Assembly: GCA_963785065.1 (NCBI GenBank)
Contig: CAWATX010000002.1
Location: forward strand, 1 to 64,000
DNA from: CAVSRC01 sp963785065
GTDB taxonomy: Bacteria > Pseudomonadota > Alphaproteobacteria > Rhizobiales > Kaistiaceae
DNA length: 64,000 bases
Reading direction: 5' to 3'
Positions 53,522 through 62,376 of this stretch are shown one piece after another. Both the position numbers and the translations under genes were made by a program. Under the pieces are notes generated by a model. It was not told the origin of the DNA and did no database searches. It saw only the letters and a program-made list of their open reading frames with translations. The first letter of the stretch is position 1, and the number at the start of each line of letters is the position of its first letter.

Positions 53522-54547
53522 ATGCCACGCAAGCCTGCCTGGGCGTCCCTGCCCGACGAAGAGCTTCTTCAATTGCGCATCAAGGACCTCGGGGTGCGCA
53601 TCGAGGGCACGTGGCTGGAAGACTGCCTGATGCGCCTCTATGAAGAGCTGGAAGGCCGCGGCATCCGCGTGCGGCCGCATGTCTGGCTGTCGGACGAATG
53701 GTTCAGCCCCGACGTCACGCCGGGCATCGCCATACCCTTCTACCTCGCCCACCCGCGCCTGATGCGCCTGGAGCGGCGCAAGATCCTCGAGGTCGACGGC
53801 GGCAGCCCGGGCGAATGCCTGCGCATCCTGCGCCACGAGACCGGACACGTCGTCCAGCACGCCTATCGCCTTTCCCGCCGCCGCCGCTGGCAACAGCTCT
53901 TCGGCCGCTCCTCGACGCGCTATCCGCGCTACTACCGGCCGAACCCGTCGAGCCGCAACTTCGTCCAGCACCTGCGCCTGTGGTACGCCCAGGCCCACCC
54001 CGACGAGGATTTCGCCGAGACGTTTGCAGTGTGGCTCAGCCCGCGCTCCAACTGGCGCAAGCGCTATGCCGGCTGGCCGGCGCTGAAGAAGCTCGCCTAT
54101 GTCGACGAGCTGATGCACGAGATCGTCGACGAGAAGCCGGTACTCACCCACCGCGTGCTGATCGATCCCTTGAGCCGCATCAACCGCACGCTGGACGAAT
54201 ATTATCGCCGCAAGCAGGCCGCCTATCTGGTCAACCCACCGCAGACTTTCGACCGCGACCTGCGCAAGCTGTTCTCGGACGATCCCGAGGATGACGACGC
54301 GCCCGCCGCCTCGACCTTCCTGCGCCATAATCGCGCCAGAATCAGGCAGATCGTTTCCCGCTGGACCGGCGAACACCAGCTGACGCTGGATTCGCTTCTT
54401 AATGACATGATCGTCCGTTGCCGCGAGTTGAAGCTCAGAGCTGCCGGCGACGAGGAGCAGTTGCGTATGGACTTCACCGTTCTGTTCACCGCCAAGACCG
54501 TGCTGTCGCTCTACGGCACCGGCCGGCGCAAGTGGTTCGCCCTATGA
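53522..54547 (+). CDS. Putative zinc-binding metallopeptidase
   Basis: The 341-residue protein has an HExGH motif (HETGH at 105-109) and, 57 residues later, DFAETFAVWL with Glu166 as a likely third zinc ligand. The region between is basic and contains SSTRYPRYYRPNPSSRNF. This is the putative zinc-binding metallopeptidase type found next to ATP-grasp genes. It overlaps the ATP-grasp gene by ATGA, so the two are translated together. The substrate is unknown. There is no signal peptide, so a cytoplasmic role is likely. Confidence 0.8.
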   Translation: MPRKPAWASLPDEELLQLRIKDLGVRIEGTWLEDCLMRLYEELEGRGIRVRPHVWLSDEWFSPDVTPGIAIPFYLAHPRLMRLERRKILEVDGGSPGECLRILRHETGHVVQHAYRLSRRRRWQQLFGRSSTRYPRYYRPNPSSRNFVQHLRLWYAQAHPDEDFAETFAVWLSPRSNWRKRYAGWPALKKLAYVDELMHEIVDEKPVLTHRVLIDPLSRINRTLDEYYRRKQAAYLVNPPQTFDRDLRKLFSDDPEDDDAPAASTFLRHNRARIRQIVSRWTGEHQLTLDSLLNDMIVRCRELKLRAAGDEEQLRMDFTVLFTAKTVLSLYGTGRRKWFAL

Positions 54548-55566
54548 AGCGGCTGCGCGTTCTTGTGCTCCTCCATCCCGAGCTGATGCCTCCCGACACG
54601 ATGCAGGGCTACAGCGAGCAGGAGATCAACGTCTGGAAGACCGAATACGACGTGCTCTCCACCCTGCGGGGCGCCGGCCACGACGCCCGGGCGCTCGGCG
54701 TGCAGAACGAGCTGCAGCCGATCCGCGACGAGGTGGCGAGCTGGAAGCCCGACGTCGTCTTCAACCTGCTCGAGCAGTTTCACGGCGAGACCGCCTACGA
54801 CCAGAACGTCGCCAGCTATCTCGAACTGCTGCGCGTTCCCTATACCGGCTGCAACCCGCGCGGCCTGATGCTGGCGCGCGGCAAGGACATCTCCAAGCAG
54901 CTTCTCTCCTATCACCGGGTTCCAGTGCCGGCCTTTGTCGTCTTCCCGATGAATCGCAAGGTGAAGCGGCCGAAGCGCCTCGCCTTCCCGCTCATCGTCA
55001 AGAGCCTGTCCAAGGACGCTTCCGAGGGCATCGCCCAGGCCTCGGTGGTCAACAGCGACGAGCGTCTCAACGAGCGTGTCGGCTTCATCCACGAGCGCAT
55101 CGGCACGGCGGCCATCGCCGAACAATATATCGAAGGGCGCGAACTCTACGTCGGGGCGCTCGGCAACGACCGGCTGCGCGTGCTGCCCGTCTGGGAGCTG
55201 GAATTTGCCAACCTGCCGCGCCGCGCCCGGCGCATCGCCACCGAATGGGTCAAGCACCGCACCGAGTACCAGGAACTGCGCGGCGTGCTGCAAGGGCCGG
55301 CGGAGGATCTCGAGCCGGAGGTTGAATCGCGCATCAGGCGGCTGGTCAAGCGCATCTGCCGCGCGCTCGACCTCGACGGCTATGCCCGCATCGACTTTCG
55401 CCTGTCGGCCGAGGGCGTGCCCTATTTCCTCGAGGCCAATCCCAACCCGGAGATCGCCTCCAGCCAGGAATTCGCCCAGGCGGCCCTACACGACGGCATG
55501 CCCTATCCCGAACTGCTCGACCGCATCCTAGCACTCGCCATCCGCCGCGCCGCGGTGATGGGCTGA
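54544..55566 (+). CDS. ATP-grasp ligase, D-Ala-D-Ala-ligase-like
   Basis: The 340-residue protein starts with a Rossmann-like domain (MKRLRVLVLLHPELMPPDTM) and has the ATP-grasp core (PLIVKSLSKDASEGIAQAS, EQYIEGRELYVGALG, and the metal site DGYARIDFRLSAEG ... FLEANPNPEI). It resembles D-alanine ligases, but the N-terminal HPELMPP motif and the peptidase partner point to another substrate, perhaps joining an amino acid or peptide. Translation is coupled to the metallopeptidase. The product is unknown. Confidence 0.85.
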   Translation: MKRLRVLVLLHPELMPPDTMQGYSEQEINVWKTEYDVLSTLRGAGHDARALGVQNELQPIRDEVASWKPDVVFNLLEQFHGETAYDQNVASYLELLRVPYTGCNPRGLMLARGKDISKQLLSYHRVPVPAFVVFPMNRKVKRPKRLAFPLIVKSLSKDASEGIAQASVVNSDERLNERVGFIHERIGTAAIAEQYIEGRELYVGALGNDRLRVLPVWELEFANLPRRARRIATEWVKHRTEYQELRGVLQGPAEDLEPEVESRIRRLVKRICRALDLDGYARIDFRLSAEGVPYFLEANPNPEIASSQEFAQAALHDGMPYPELLDRILALAIRRAAVMG

Positions 55567-56205
55567 TCAGGCAAGCGCCCGCAGTCGATCGAAGGCGGAC
55601 GGCGAAGGAATGCCTTCGTCGAGGCGGCGGCCGACCAGCGCCGCGCATTCCGCCGGGCCGAGCACCGCGGTGTCCACCTCCATATCGTAGATGCCCGGAA
55701 CGTGGACCGCGTCCTGAAAGCGTTGCACGGCAGGCGGCACCGGCAGGTCCGCCGTGCCGATCTCATAGGTGACCGGATTGTCGCTCTGCCCGGCATTGCG
55801 TCGCGCCATGATGACGTCGATGGGACAGCGCACGCCGACGAAGAGCACCGGCAGGCCGGCAAGCCGCCGGGCGCAATCGGGCAGGATGCCGAGTGGGCGC
55901 GAATAATCGTCGTGATGGCCAAACTCGGCAATCACGTTGATTCCTTGCCGGCTATGCGCCGCGATCGAATCGTAGAGCGCGGCGTACATCTGCTGCACCA
56001 ACGGTTCGAGCGCCGGCCGTTCGCCGCCGGGCCGCAGCCCGATCCCCGGCCGAAAGCGTTCCGGCGTGGCGCGCATGAAGACGTCGACGCCGAGATTGAC
56101 CCACAGACCGTCAAAGGACGCCTGAACGGCGGCGACGATGCTCGATTTTCCCGAGCGCGGCGCGCCGTTGAGGATGATGATGGTGCCGGTCGCCAGCGCC
56201 TTCAC
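55567..56205 (-). CDS. Chloramphenicol-phosphotransferase-like kinase
   Basis: The 212-residue protein begins with a P-loop (ILNGAPRSGKSSIVAAVQ) and has FVGVRCPIDVIMARRNAG and an FGHHDDY segment with likely catalytic Asp. It matches the CPT-like group of P-loop kinases. These are related to an antibiotic kinase, but most members have other, unknown substrates. The start is a GTG that overlaps the SDR stop as GTGA, so it belongs to the same leftward unit. Its link to sugar metabolism is an inference. Confidence 0.75.
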   Translation of the reverse strand: MKALATGTIIILNGAPRSGKSSIVAAVQASFDGLWVNLGVDVFMRATPERFRPGIGLRPGGERPALEPLVQQMYAALYDSIAAHSRQGINVIAEFGHHDDYSRPLGILPDCARRLAGLPVLFVGVRCPIDVIMARRNAGQSDNPVTYEIGTADLPVPPAVQRFQDAVHVPGIYDMEVDTAVLGPAECAALVGRRLDEGIPSPSAFDRLRALA

Positions 56206-56954
56206 CCCCGCCCGACGAAGGGCATCTTGGTCGCCATCACCGTCATGGTCAGCACGTTGGCCGACAGCGGCAGGCCGGCCATGTGGACCACCGCATCGGC
56301 GACGACCTTGACGTCCATGCGCGGCTCCGTCTTGACCGACATGTCGGCCTGCAGAGCGCCGGTCGCCATCCTCTGAGACATCTCGGTGACCGCATTGCCG
56401 ATGTCGATCTGGCCGCAGGCGATATCGTAGGGTCGCCCGTCGAGCGCCGCCGACTTGGTGATGCCGGAGACCCCGTGTTTGGTGGCGTTGTAGGCGATCG
56501 CATAGGGCCGCGGCACATGCGCCGAGATCGAGCCGTTGTTGATGATGCGCCCGCCGCGCGGGTCCTGCTCCTTCATGATGCGGAAGGCGGCCTGGGTGCA
56601 CAGGAAGACGCCGGTGAGATTGGCCGCCACCACCTTCTGCCAATCGGCGAAGGCAAGATCTTCCAGCGGCACCGCCGGGGCGCCCGCGCCGGCATTGTTG
56701 AAGAGCACGTCGAGCCGGCCATAGGTCTCTTTGGCCTTGGCGAAAAGTGCGGCGACCGAATCCGGATCGCCGACGTCGGTGGGAACGGCGATCGCCTCGC
56801 CACCGCCCCCGCGGATCTCCTCGGCAACCGCCGCAATCGGCTCCGCCCGGCGGCCGGCGAGCACCAATGCATAGCCGGCGCGCGCCAGCGCCAACGCCGA
56901 GGCCTTGCCGATGCCGCTGCCGGCGCCCGTTACCATCGCAATTCTGCCTGCCAT
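56202..56954 (-). CDS. Short-chain dehydrogenase/reductase
   Basis: A 250-residue SDR with the nucleotide motif TGAGSGIGKASAL, the NNAG motif in LFNNAGAGAP, Ser in NNGSISAHVPRPY and the catalytic Y-x-x-x-K in YNATKHGV. It oxidises or reduces a hydroxyl with NAD(P)H. The start ATG (MAGRIAMVTGAG) is the usual one. It lies between the lactonase and the kinase in one leftward unit, which suggests sugar or sugar-acid oxidation. Confidence 0.9.
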   Translation of the reverse strand: MAGRIAMVTGAGSGIGKASALALARAGYALVLAGRRAEPIAAVAEEIRGGGGEAIAVPTDVGDPDSVAALFAKAKETYGRLDVLFNNAGAGAPAVPLEDLAFADWQKVVAANLTGVFLCTQAAFRIMKEQDPRGGRIINNGSISAHVPRPYAIAYNATKHGVSGITKSAALDGRPYDIACGQIDIGNAVTEMSQRMATGALQADMSVKTEPRMDVKVVADAVVHMAGLPLSANVLTMTVMATKMPFVGRG

Positions 56955-57038
56955 CTTGCGTCTCCTGCGAAAGCCATCCTTCCTCCGCCGGCATGCCACC
57001 GGCGGAACCGGATCTTCTCTTTAGCCCACTCCCACGGC

Positions 57039-58145
57039 CTAGAGAAACTTGACGCAGATCGGCGTGCCCGCTTCCACGACGCTGCCGGTCGGCGTCAGCG
57101 TGCCCTTCTCGGGGTCAACGCGGAACATGACGACATTGTCGGAATCCTGGTTGGCGGCGGCGAGGAAGGTTCCGTCCGGACTCAGCGTAAAATTGCGCGG
57201 GATCTTGCCGCGCGTGCTCTCGTGTCCGACGACGGTCATGGTGCCTTCGTCAGGGTCGAGGGCGAAGATCGCGATCGAATCGTGGCCGCGATTGGAGCCG
57301 TAAAGGAAGCGGCCGGACGGTGCCGCCTGCACCTCGGCACAGGTGCTTTCCCCGGCAAAACCCTGCGGCAGGGTCGGCAGGGTCTGCAATTCACGCAAGG
57401 TCCCGCGCGCCGCATCGAAGGCATACGCGGTCATCGTCGAATTGAGCTCGTTGATGAGATAGGCGAAGCGCCCGTTCTGAGAAAGCACAAGCTGGCGCGG
57501 CCCGGCGCCCGGCGCCACCGCGACCGAAGGCTGGTCAGGATTTGGGACGAGGACGCCATGCTCTGCGTCGAGCCTGTAGATGAAGACGCGGTCGCAGCCG
57601 AGATCGGGCACGAAGACGAAGCGGTTGGCCGCGTCGATCTCAACCGCATGGGCATGCGGCCCCTTCTGCCGCCTCGGATCGACGCTCGACCCTTCGTGCT
57701 GGATGACGCAGCTTGCCTCCTTCAGCGAGCCATCCTCGGCCAGCGGCATCACCGCGACGCTGCCGCTGGCGAAATTCGCCACGATGACGCAGCGGCCGCT
57801 GCGGTCGACCATCAGCGCGCAGGGGTCGGTGCCGTGGCTGGCGACCGTGTTGAGATAGGTGAGCGCGCCGCTCTCGGGATCGATGCGGAAGGCGCTGACG
57901 GCGCCGCTCGCCTGTCCCTGGTATTCCTTGAACTCATTGACGCAATAGAGGAATTGTCGCCCGGGAGCGAACGCCAGATAGGACGAGTTGCGCACCCCTT
58001 CGGTGATGCCGGCCGGCACCAGCGCACCGGTCCCCCGGTCGAGCCGAAAGGCATGGATGCCCTTGCCCTGACCCTGCAACACCTGGCCGGTGCCGAACAG
58101 GATCGGCTCGCTATAGGTGCCGACATAGACCAGATCGCCTGCCAT
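57039..58145 (-). CDS. Lactonase-family protein (YbhE/Pgl-type beta-propeller)
   Basis: The 368-residue protein shows seven-bladed propeller repeats, such as YVGTYSEPIL, GAVSAFRIDPESGALTYLNT, DPCALMVDRSGRCVIVANF and GPHAHAVEIDAANRFVFVPD. The H-A-H-x-x-x-x-D pattern is typical of the 6-phosphogluconolactonase-like lactonase family. It may hydrolyse a sugar lactone formed by the adjacent dehydrogenase. There is no signal peptide. Confidence 0.85.
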   Translation of the reverse strand: MAGDLVYVGTYSEPILFGTGQVLQGQGKGIHAFRLDRGTGALVPAGITEGVRNSSYLAFAPGRQFLYCVNEFKEYQGQASGAVSAFRIDPESGALTYLNTVASHGTDPCALMVDRSGRCVIVANFASGSVAVMPLAEDGSLKEASCVIQHEGSSVDPRRQKGPHAHAVEIDAANRFVFVPDLGCDRVFIYRLDAEHGVLVPNPDQPSVAVAPGAGPRQLVLSQNGRFAYLINELNSTMTAYAFDAARGTLRELQTLPTLPQGFAGESTCAEVQAAPSGRFLYGSNRGHDSIAIFALDPDEGTMTVVGHESTRGKIPRNFTLSPDGTFLAAANQDSDNVVMFRVDPEKGTLTPTGSVVEAGTPICVKFL

Positions 58146-58228
58146 GATTGCCCTCCCCAGCGCGACAACGCGGCCCCTGCATGGTCGGCAGATCCCATGC
58201 CCGGGCCGCGTTCTGCCTCTTCGCGAGG

Positions 58229-59182
58229 CTATTCGACGGTAATGCCGACCTCTTTGCAGATCGCCTTCAGGTAGTCCATGCCGGCAACGCTCTCGGCGAC
58301 GAACTCCTCGGTCGCCACCTCGTTGCGGAAGACGCCCGGCGCATTGCTCTTGCCCCGCGACACGCCAGGCACGTCCTCCAGCTCGATCGACACCGTGCCG
58401 TCATAGCCGACGTCTTTCAGCGCCACGAACATGGCGTGCCAGTCGATCTTGCCCATGCCCGGCCGCCAGTGGACGTTGGTCACCGCGTCGTTGTCGGAGG
58501 CGTGGACGTGAATGATGTGCTTGTTGAGGCGATAGACGGTGATGTTGGGGAAGTCGCCGACCGGGAAGGTGTGGCTCGGATCGAAGTTGATACCCATCGC
58601 CGGGTGGTTGACGTGTTCCAGCAGGCGCAGCGCGCCGTCGGTGTTGCCGAGATAGCGGCCCGGGTGCGGCTCGACGCTCATCATCACGCCGGCCTTGCCG
58701 CAGACCTCAGCGCAATCGCGCACCGCCGCAACATAGTCCGCGTAGTTGCGGTCCCAGTCGAGGCCGCGCGGCACGCCGCGCGTACCGTAGGTCTGCACCA
58801 ACGGCTTGGTGGTGATGCGCGGTATCTCGACCGCGTCGTGCATGGCGAAGGCATGCGACGACACCATGTTGATGATCGGCGCGCCGAGCTCGGTGCCGAT
58901 CTCGACGGCCCTCTGCCAGTTGGCGATCGCCGCATCGCGCTTGGCCTTGTCGCCGTGCGACAGGTCGTGCGGGGTATGCACGAACTGCGAAATGCCGATG
59001 CCGGAGGCGGCCAGCTCGCGTTTCATGTCGGCGATCTTGGCCTTGGTCCAGTAATTGTTCAGGTAGTCGGCGTTCCAGGCGATCAACTCGATCGACTTGA
59101 AGCCGGCGCCGGCGACGCGGCGGATGGCATCCTCGTAGGGCGGTTCCCACTGGAAGGGCCAGGACGAGGCTCCGAACCTCAT
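58229..59182 (-). CDS. Sugar phosphate isomerase/epimerase (TIM barrel)
   Basis: The 317-residue TIM-barrel protein belongs to the AP-endonuclease-2-like family, which includes sugar isomerases and epimerases. Likely metal ligands are Glu in MMSVEPHPG, Asp in GINFDPSH, His in IHVHASDND and Glu in VSIELED. The sugar acted on is not shown by the sequence. It is the first gene of the leftward unit, facing the LysR gene across a palindromic site. Confidence 0.88.
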   Translation of the reverse strand: MRFGASSWPFQWEPPYEDAIRRVAGAGFKSIELIAWNADYLNNYWTKAKIADMKRELAASGIGISQFVHTPHDLSHGDKAKRDAAIANWQRAVEIGTELGAPIINMVSSHAFAMHDAVEIPRITTKPLVQTYGTRGVPRGLDWDRNYADYVAAVRDCAEVCGKAGVMMSVEPHPGRYLGNTDGALRLLEHVNHPAMGINFDPSHTFPVGDFPNITVYRLNKHIIHVHASDNDAVTNVHWRPGMGKIDWHAMFVALKDVGYDGTVSIELEDVPGVSRGKSNAPGVFRNEVATEEFVAESVAGMDYLKAICKEVGITVE

Positions 59183-59437
59183 GGATCAACTCCTTGGACT
59201 TGCTGGCGCTCGAAAGCGCGGGCTTCTTCATGGGGCGGATTCGGCGGAAAACAAAAACGGCGTCGAATCCTGGGCTTAACCTGCCGCAACGGATGCTCCA
59301 CCCGCCACGACTGCCTCGGCTTCCGACGCCGCCAAATTCTCCCCGACCATCTTTTTTTCAAGCGGTGAGCGGACGTGTCGGTACGGTCTCTCCGCCTGTT
59401 ATGAGCGGAATTTATCAGGCCCACCCGAACATAGGTG

Positions 59438-59464
59438 GTATCGACTGATACAAATATGGTATCA
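59438..59464. promoter_or_regulatory. Probable LysR operator with GTATC repeats
   Basis: GTATC-GACT-GATAC (59438-59451) and TGATAC-AAATATG-GTATCA (59446-59464) are overlapping inverted repeats. They lie just before the lysR start and in the 300-base gap to the leftward isomerase gene. This fits a LysR binding region that controls both directions. The rest of the gap shows no gene. Confidence 0.55.
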
Positions 59465-59483
59465 ATCCCGGCAGGAGCCGCCG

Positions 59484-60386
59484 ATGGAATTCAAGCAGAT
59501 CAGGACCTTCGTCGCCCTGGCCGAATGCCTGCATTTCGGCCATGCCGCCGAGCAGCTCGGCATTGCCCAGCCACATGTCAGCCGGCGTATCAAGCAGCTC
59601 GAAGACGACCTCGGCGTCGCGCTTTTCCTGCGCGACCGGCGCAACGTGAAGCTGACCGAGGCCGGACGCGTTTTCCTCGACGAGGCGCGGCGGATGCTGG
59701 CTGACGCCGAGCTTGCCCGCGAGCGCACCCGCGACGGCGCGCTCGGCCGACGCGGGCGCCTCAATCTCAGCCTGGTCGCCTCGGCCATGCTTGGCGTCCT
59801 GCCGACGATCCTGCACGCCTTCCGCAGCCGCTATCCCGACGTCCACATCGCCGTGCGCGAGATCGACAGCGCCGCCCAGTTCGAGGCGCTCACCGCCGAG
59901 ACCACCGACGTCGCCTTTGTCCATCCCTCGCCACGCCCGTCGCCCGCCTTCAGCCAAATCCTGCTCGAACGCGACCCGCTGGTCGCCGTCTTGCCCATCG
60001 GCCACCGCCTTGCCGGTGCCAAGTCGATTGCGCTTGCCGATCTCGCCGACGATCCCTGGATCATGTTCCCGCGCGACAGCGCCACCGCCATCTACGACCG
60101 CATCATGGCAACCTGCGAGCGCGCCGGCTTCCTGCCGCGGATCGTGCAGGAGGCCACCCCTGTGCCGACCCGGCTCGGCCTGGTCGCCTCCGGCTTCGGC
60201 ATCCACCTCGTCCACAAAGCGTGGGAAGTGATGCGCTATCCCGGCATCGTCTACGTTTCCATCCACCCGACGACGACCATCGCCCACGCCTGCTACTGGC
60301 GCAAAAGCGACCCCAATCCGATCCTCGCCATCTTCCTTGACGTGGTGCGGGAACATCGCACCATCGAGCGCGACCGCGCCGACTGA
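59484..60386 (+). CDS. LysR-family transcriptional regulator
   Basis: A 300-residue LysR protein: winged HTH at 1-60 (MEFKQIRTFVALAECLHFGH, AAEQLGIAQPHVSRRIKQLE) and an effector-binding domain starting about residue 90 (LNLSLVASAMLGVLPTIL). It is divergent from the sugar isomerase gene and has palindromic boxes just upstream. Regulation of the leftward sugar unit is likely. The ligand is unknown. Confidence 0.92.
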   Translation: MEFKQIRTFVALAECLHFGHAAEQLGIAQPHVSRRIKQLEDDLGVALFLRDRRNVKLTEAGRVFLDEARRMLADAELARERTRDGALGRRGRLNLSLVASAMLGVLPTILHAFRSRYPDVHIAVREIDSAAQFEALTAETTDVAFVHPSPRPSPAFSQILLERDPLVAVLPIGHRLAGAKSIALADLADDPWIMFPRDSATAIYDRIMATCERAGFLPRIVQEATPVPTRLGLVASGFGIHLVHKAWEVMRYPGIVYVSIHPTTTIAHACYWRKSDPNPILAIFLDVVREHRTIERDRAD

Positions 60387-60400
60387 CCTGCGACGGAGCC

Positions 60401-61399
60401 ATGGCAGACGACCTTGTCAGCGAAGCGAGGATCTCCGACGGGCCGGCGGACGCCTGCACTAATCTGCTGGCGAGCACCAGCGAGGCCCTGGACAGCCTGC
60501 CGGCGGTGATCGTGCTGCATGACCGGGCAGCCAACCGCCTGATCGAGATCGGCTGGCTGCCCGGTCGCGGCATGATTCCCCGCGCCACGCCGCTTGCCGG
60601 CAACATCGGCAAGGACGTCATTTCCGCCAGCATCGCAGGCGACCGTCTGACCGTCTCCGATTCCACCGGCGCCATTCACCTCATCGATCGCTACGCCGGA
60701 TCGGTCTCCCGGGTTGCGCCCGTCGCCGGGCCGGCCGTGATGACGCCGGATGGCCGCTCGTTGATCGTGCCAGCCGACCGCGGCCTGCTGACCGTCGGCC
60801 TGTGGAGCGGCAACAAGGGCCAGCCAGCCTTCGCCGCCGGCATCGAGCCATTTGCCATGCGCCGGCTCGACCATCCGGGCAGCATGCTCCTGATCCCCGA
60901 CAACGGCACGGACGAACTGACGCTGATCGTCGGCTGCTACGGCGCGATCGAGCTTGCTACCTTCGCCGCCGGGGTGGCCCGTCATCGCGACCCCTCGCCC
61001 GTGCGCTGGCGCACGCTGCCGGCGGAGGGCCTCACCCACGATCCGATCCTGCTCGCCTCTCCGCCGCTCATCGTCCCCGCGCCCGACGGCCCGCTCGTCT
61101 ATGCCACCGACAGCGGAGCGACCGGCCTGATCGCAATCGACTTCCGGTCGGGCGCCGTCACCCGCTATCCGCGCAATGGCGGCGGATATGCCACGCTGCG
61201 CGCTGCCCTCGCCTGTCTCGATTCGAGTGCCTGCCTGATCAGCGAACGCGACGCGGGCGACTTCCTGTGGTCACCGGGCTCCGATCCCCGACCCGTGGCG
61301 ATGCCCAAGGGCAGGCCGGTTGCCTGGACCCGGACGCACATGCTGGTGCTGGAACGCGATCGCGCCATCCTGCGCGAGACCGCCGCGCCCGGCGCTTGA
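60401..61399 (+). CDS. Hypothetical protein, propeller-like repeats
   Basis: The 332-residue protein begins 14 bases after lysR on the same strand. It has repeated short blocks such as ISASIAGDRLTVSDSTGAIH and GLIAIDFRSGAVTRYPRNGG, with spacing that suggests beta-propeller blades. I see no signal peptide or known catalytic motif. The neighbours suggest a role in sugar or sugar-acid metabolism, but this is only context. Confidence 0.6.
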   Translation: MADDLVSEARISDGPADACTNLLASTSEALDSLPAVIVLHDRAANRLIEIGWLPGRGMIPRATPLAGNIGKDVISASIAGDRLTVSDSTGAIHLIDRYAGSVSRVAPVAGPAVMTPDGRSLIVPADRGLLTVGLWSGNKGQPAFAAGIEPFAMRRLDHPGSMLLIPDNGTDELTLIVGCYGAIELATFAAGVARHRDPSPVRWRTLPAEGLTHDPILLASPPLIVPAPDGPLVYATDSGATGLIAIDFRSGAVTRYPRNGGGYATLRAALACLDSSACLISERDAGDFLWSPGSDPRPVAMPKGRPVAWTRTHMLVLERDRAILRETAAPGA

Positions 61400-61457
61400 C
61401 AGGCACCGCCGGGGCGGCGACTAAGACCGCGCATCGCCGCCCTATCCGGGGAGACTC

Positions 61458-62240
61458 ATGATCCGCTTTTCCGCCAATCTCGGCTTTCTCTGGCCGGACC
61501 GGCCTTTGCTTGAACGTATCGCTGCCGCCGGACGTGCCGGCTTCAAGGCGGTCGAGCTGCACTTCCCCTATGACACGCCGGCAGCCGAGACCAGGGCCGC
61601 CTGCGCCGAGGCCGGGGTGAAGCTGCTCGGCACCAACACCAATGTCGACCCGCGCCCCGGCGGGCATCTGGGTCTCGCCGCCGTGCCCGGCCGCGAGGCG
61701 GACTTCGCCGCACTCATCGACCAGTCGATCGCCTATCAGGTGGAAGCCGGCGGCACGGCGGTGCACGTCATGGCCGGCCGCGTCGCCGAGGGCGAGCGCG
61801 CCGCGGCCGCCGACACGCTGGCACGCAACCTGGCGCTTGCCGCCGAGAAGGCCGCGCCACATCGCCTCACCATCCTCGTCGAGCCGCTCAACACGCATGA
61901 CAATCCCGGCTACTTCTATTCCACCATCGAGCCGGCCATAGAAGTCATCGAGCGCGTCGCCGCGCCGAACCTCAAGCTGATGTTCAACGCCTATCACGTC
62001 GGCCGCGCCGAGGGCGACGTCATCACCCGCCTGCGCACGTTCTGGCACCATGTCGGCCATGTGCAGATCGCCGCGGTGCCGAGCCGCGCCGAGCCCGACG
62101 AGGGCGAGCTGTACTTCCCGGCGATCTTCGGCGTGCTGGAAGAGCTGGAATATGACGGCTGGATCGGCGCCGAATACCGGCCGCGCAGCGACACCAATGC
62201 CGGGCTCGCCTGGGTCGAGAAGCTGGGCGTGTCGCTATAG
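61458..62240 (+). CDS. Hydroxypyruvate isomerase-like TIM-barrel protein
   Basis: The 260-residue protein starts MIRFSANLGFLWPDRPLLER and matches the Hyi/OtnI group: LVEPLNTHDNPGYF with Glu142, HVQIAAVPSRAEPDEGE and IGAEYRP. The usual metal-binding Asp in (L/M)(F/L)D-x-(Y/F)H is replaced by Asn177 in LMFNAYHVG. That exchange may change metal binding or substrate. GGGGAG lies upstream of the ATG. Confidence 0.85.
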   Translation: MIRFSANLGFLWPDRPLLERIAAAGRAGFKAVELHFPYDTPAAETRAACAEAGVKLLGTNTNVDPRPGGHLGLAAVPGREADFAALIDQSIAYQVEAGGTAVHVMAGRVAEGERAAAADTLARNLALAAEKAAPHRLTILVEPLNTHDNPGYFYSTIEPAIEVIERVAAPNLKLMFNAYHVGRAEGDVITRLRTFWHHVGHVQIAAVPSRAEPDEGELYFPAIFGVLEELEYDGWIGAEYRPRSDTNAGLAWVEKLGVSL

Positions 62241-62376
62241 CGAGCGCGCGTCGGCAGTGACGCGCCCACCGATAATATGTCGCGCCCCGTCGGCGATCCT
62301 GCTGGTATAATTGCTGAATTCGGGACGGGCCGGTTGCCGTCCGGCCACTGCCCCGCAACGAAAAGCGGGTGCGACG

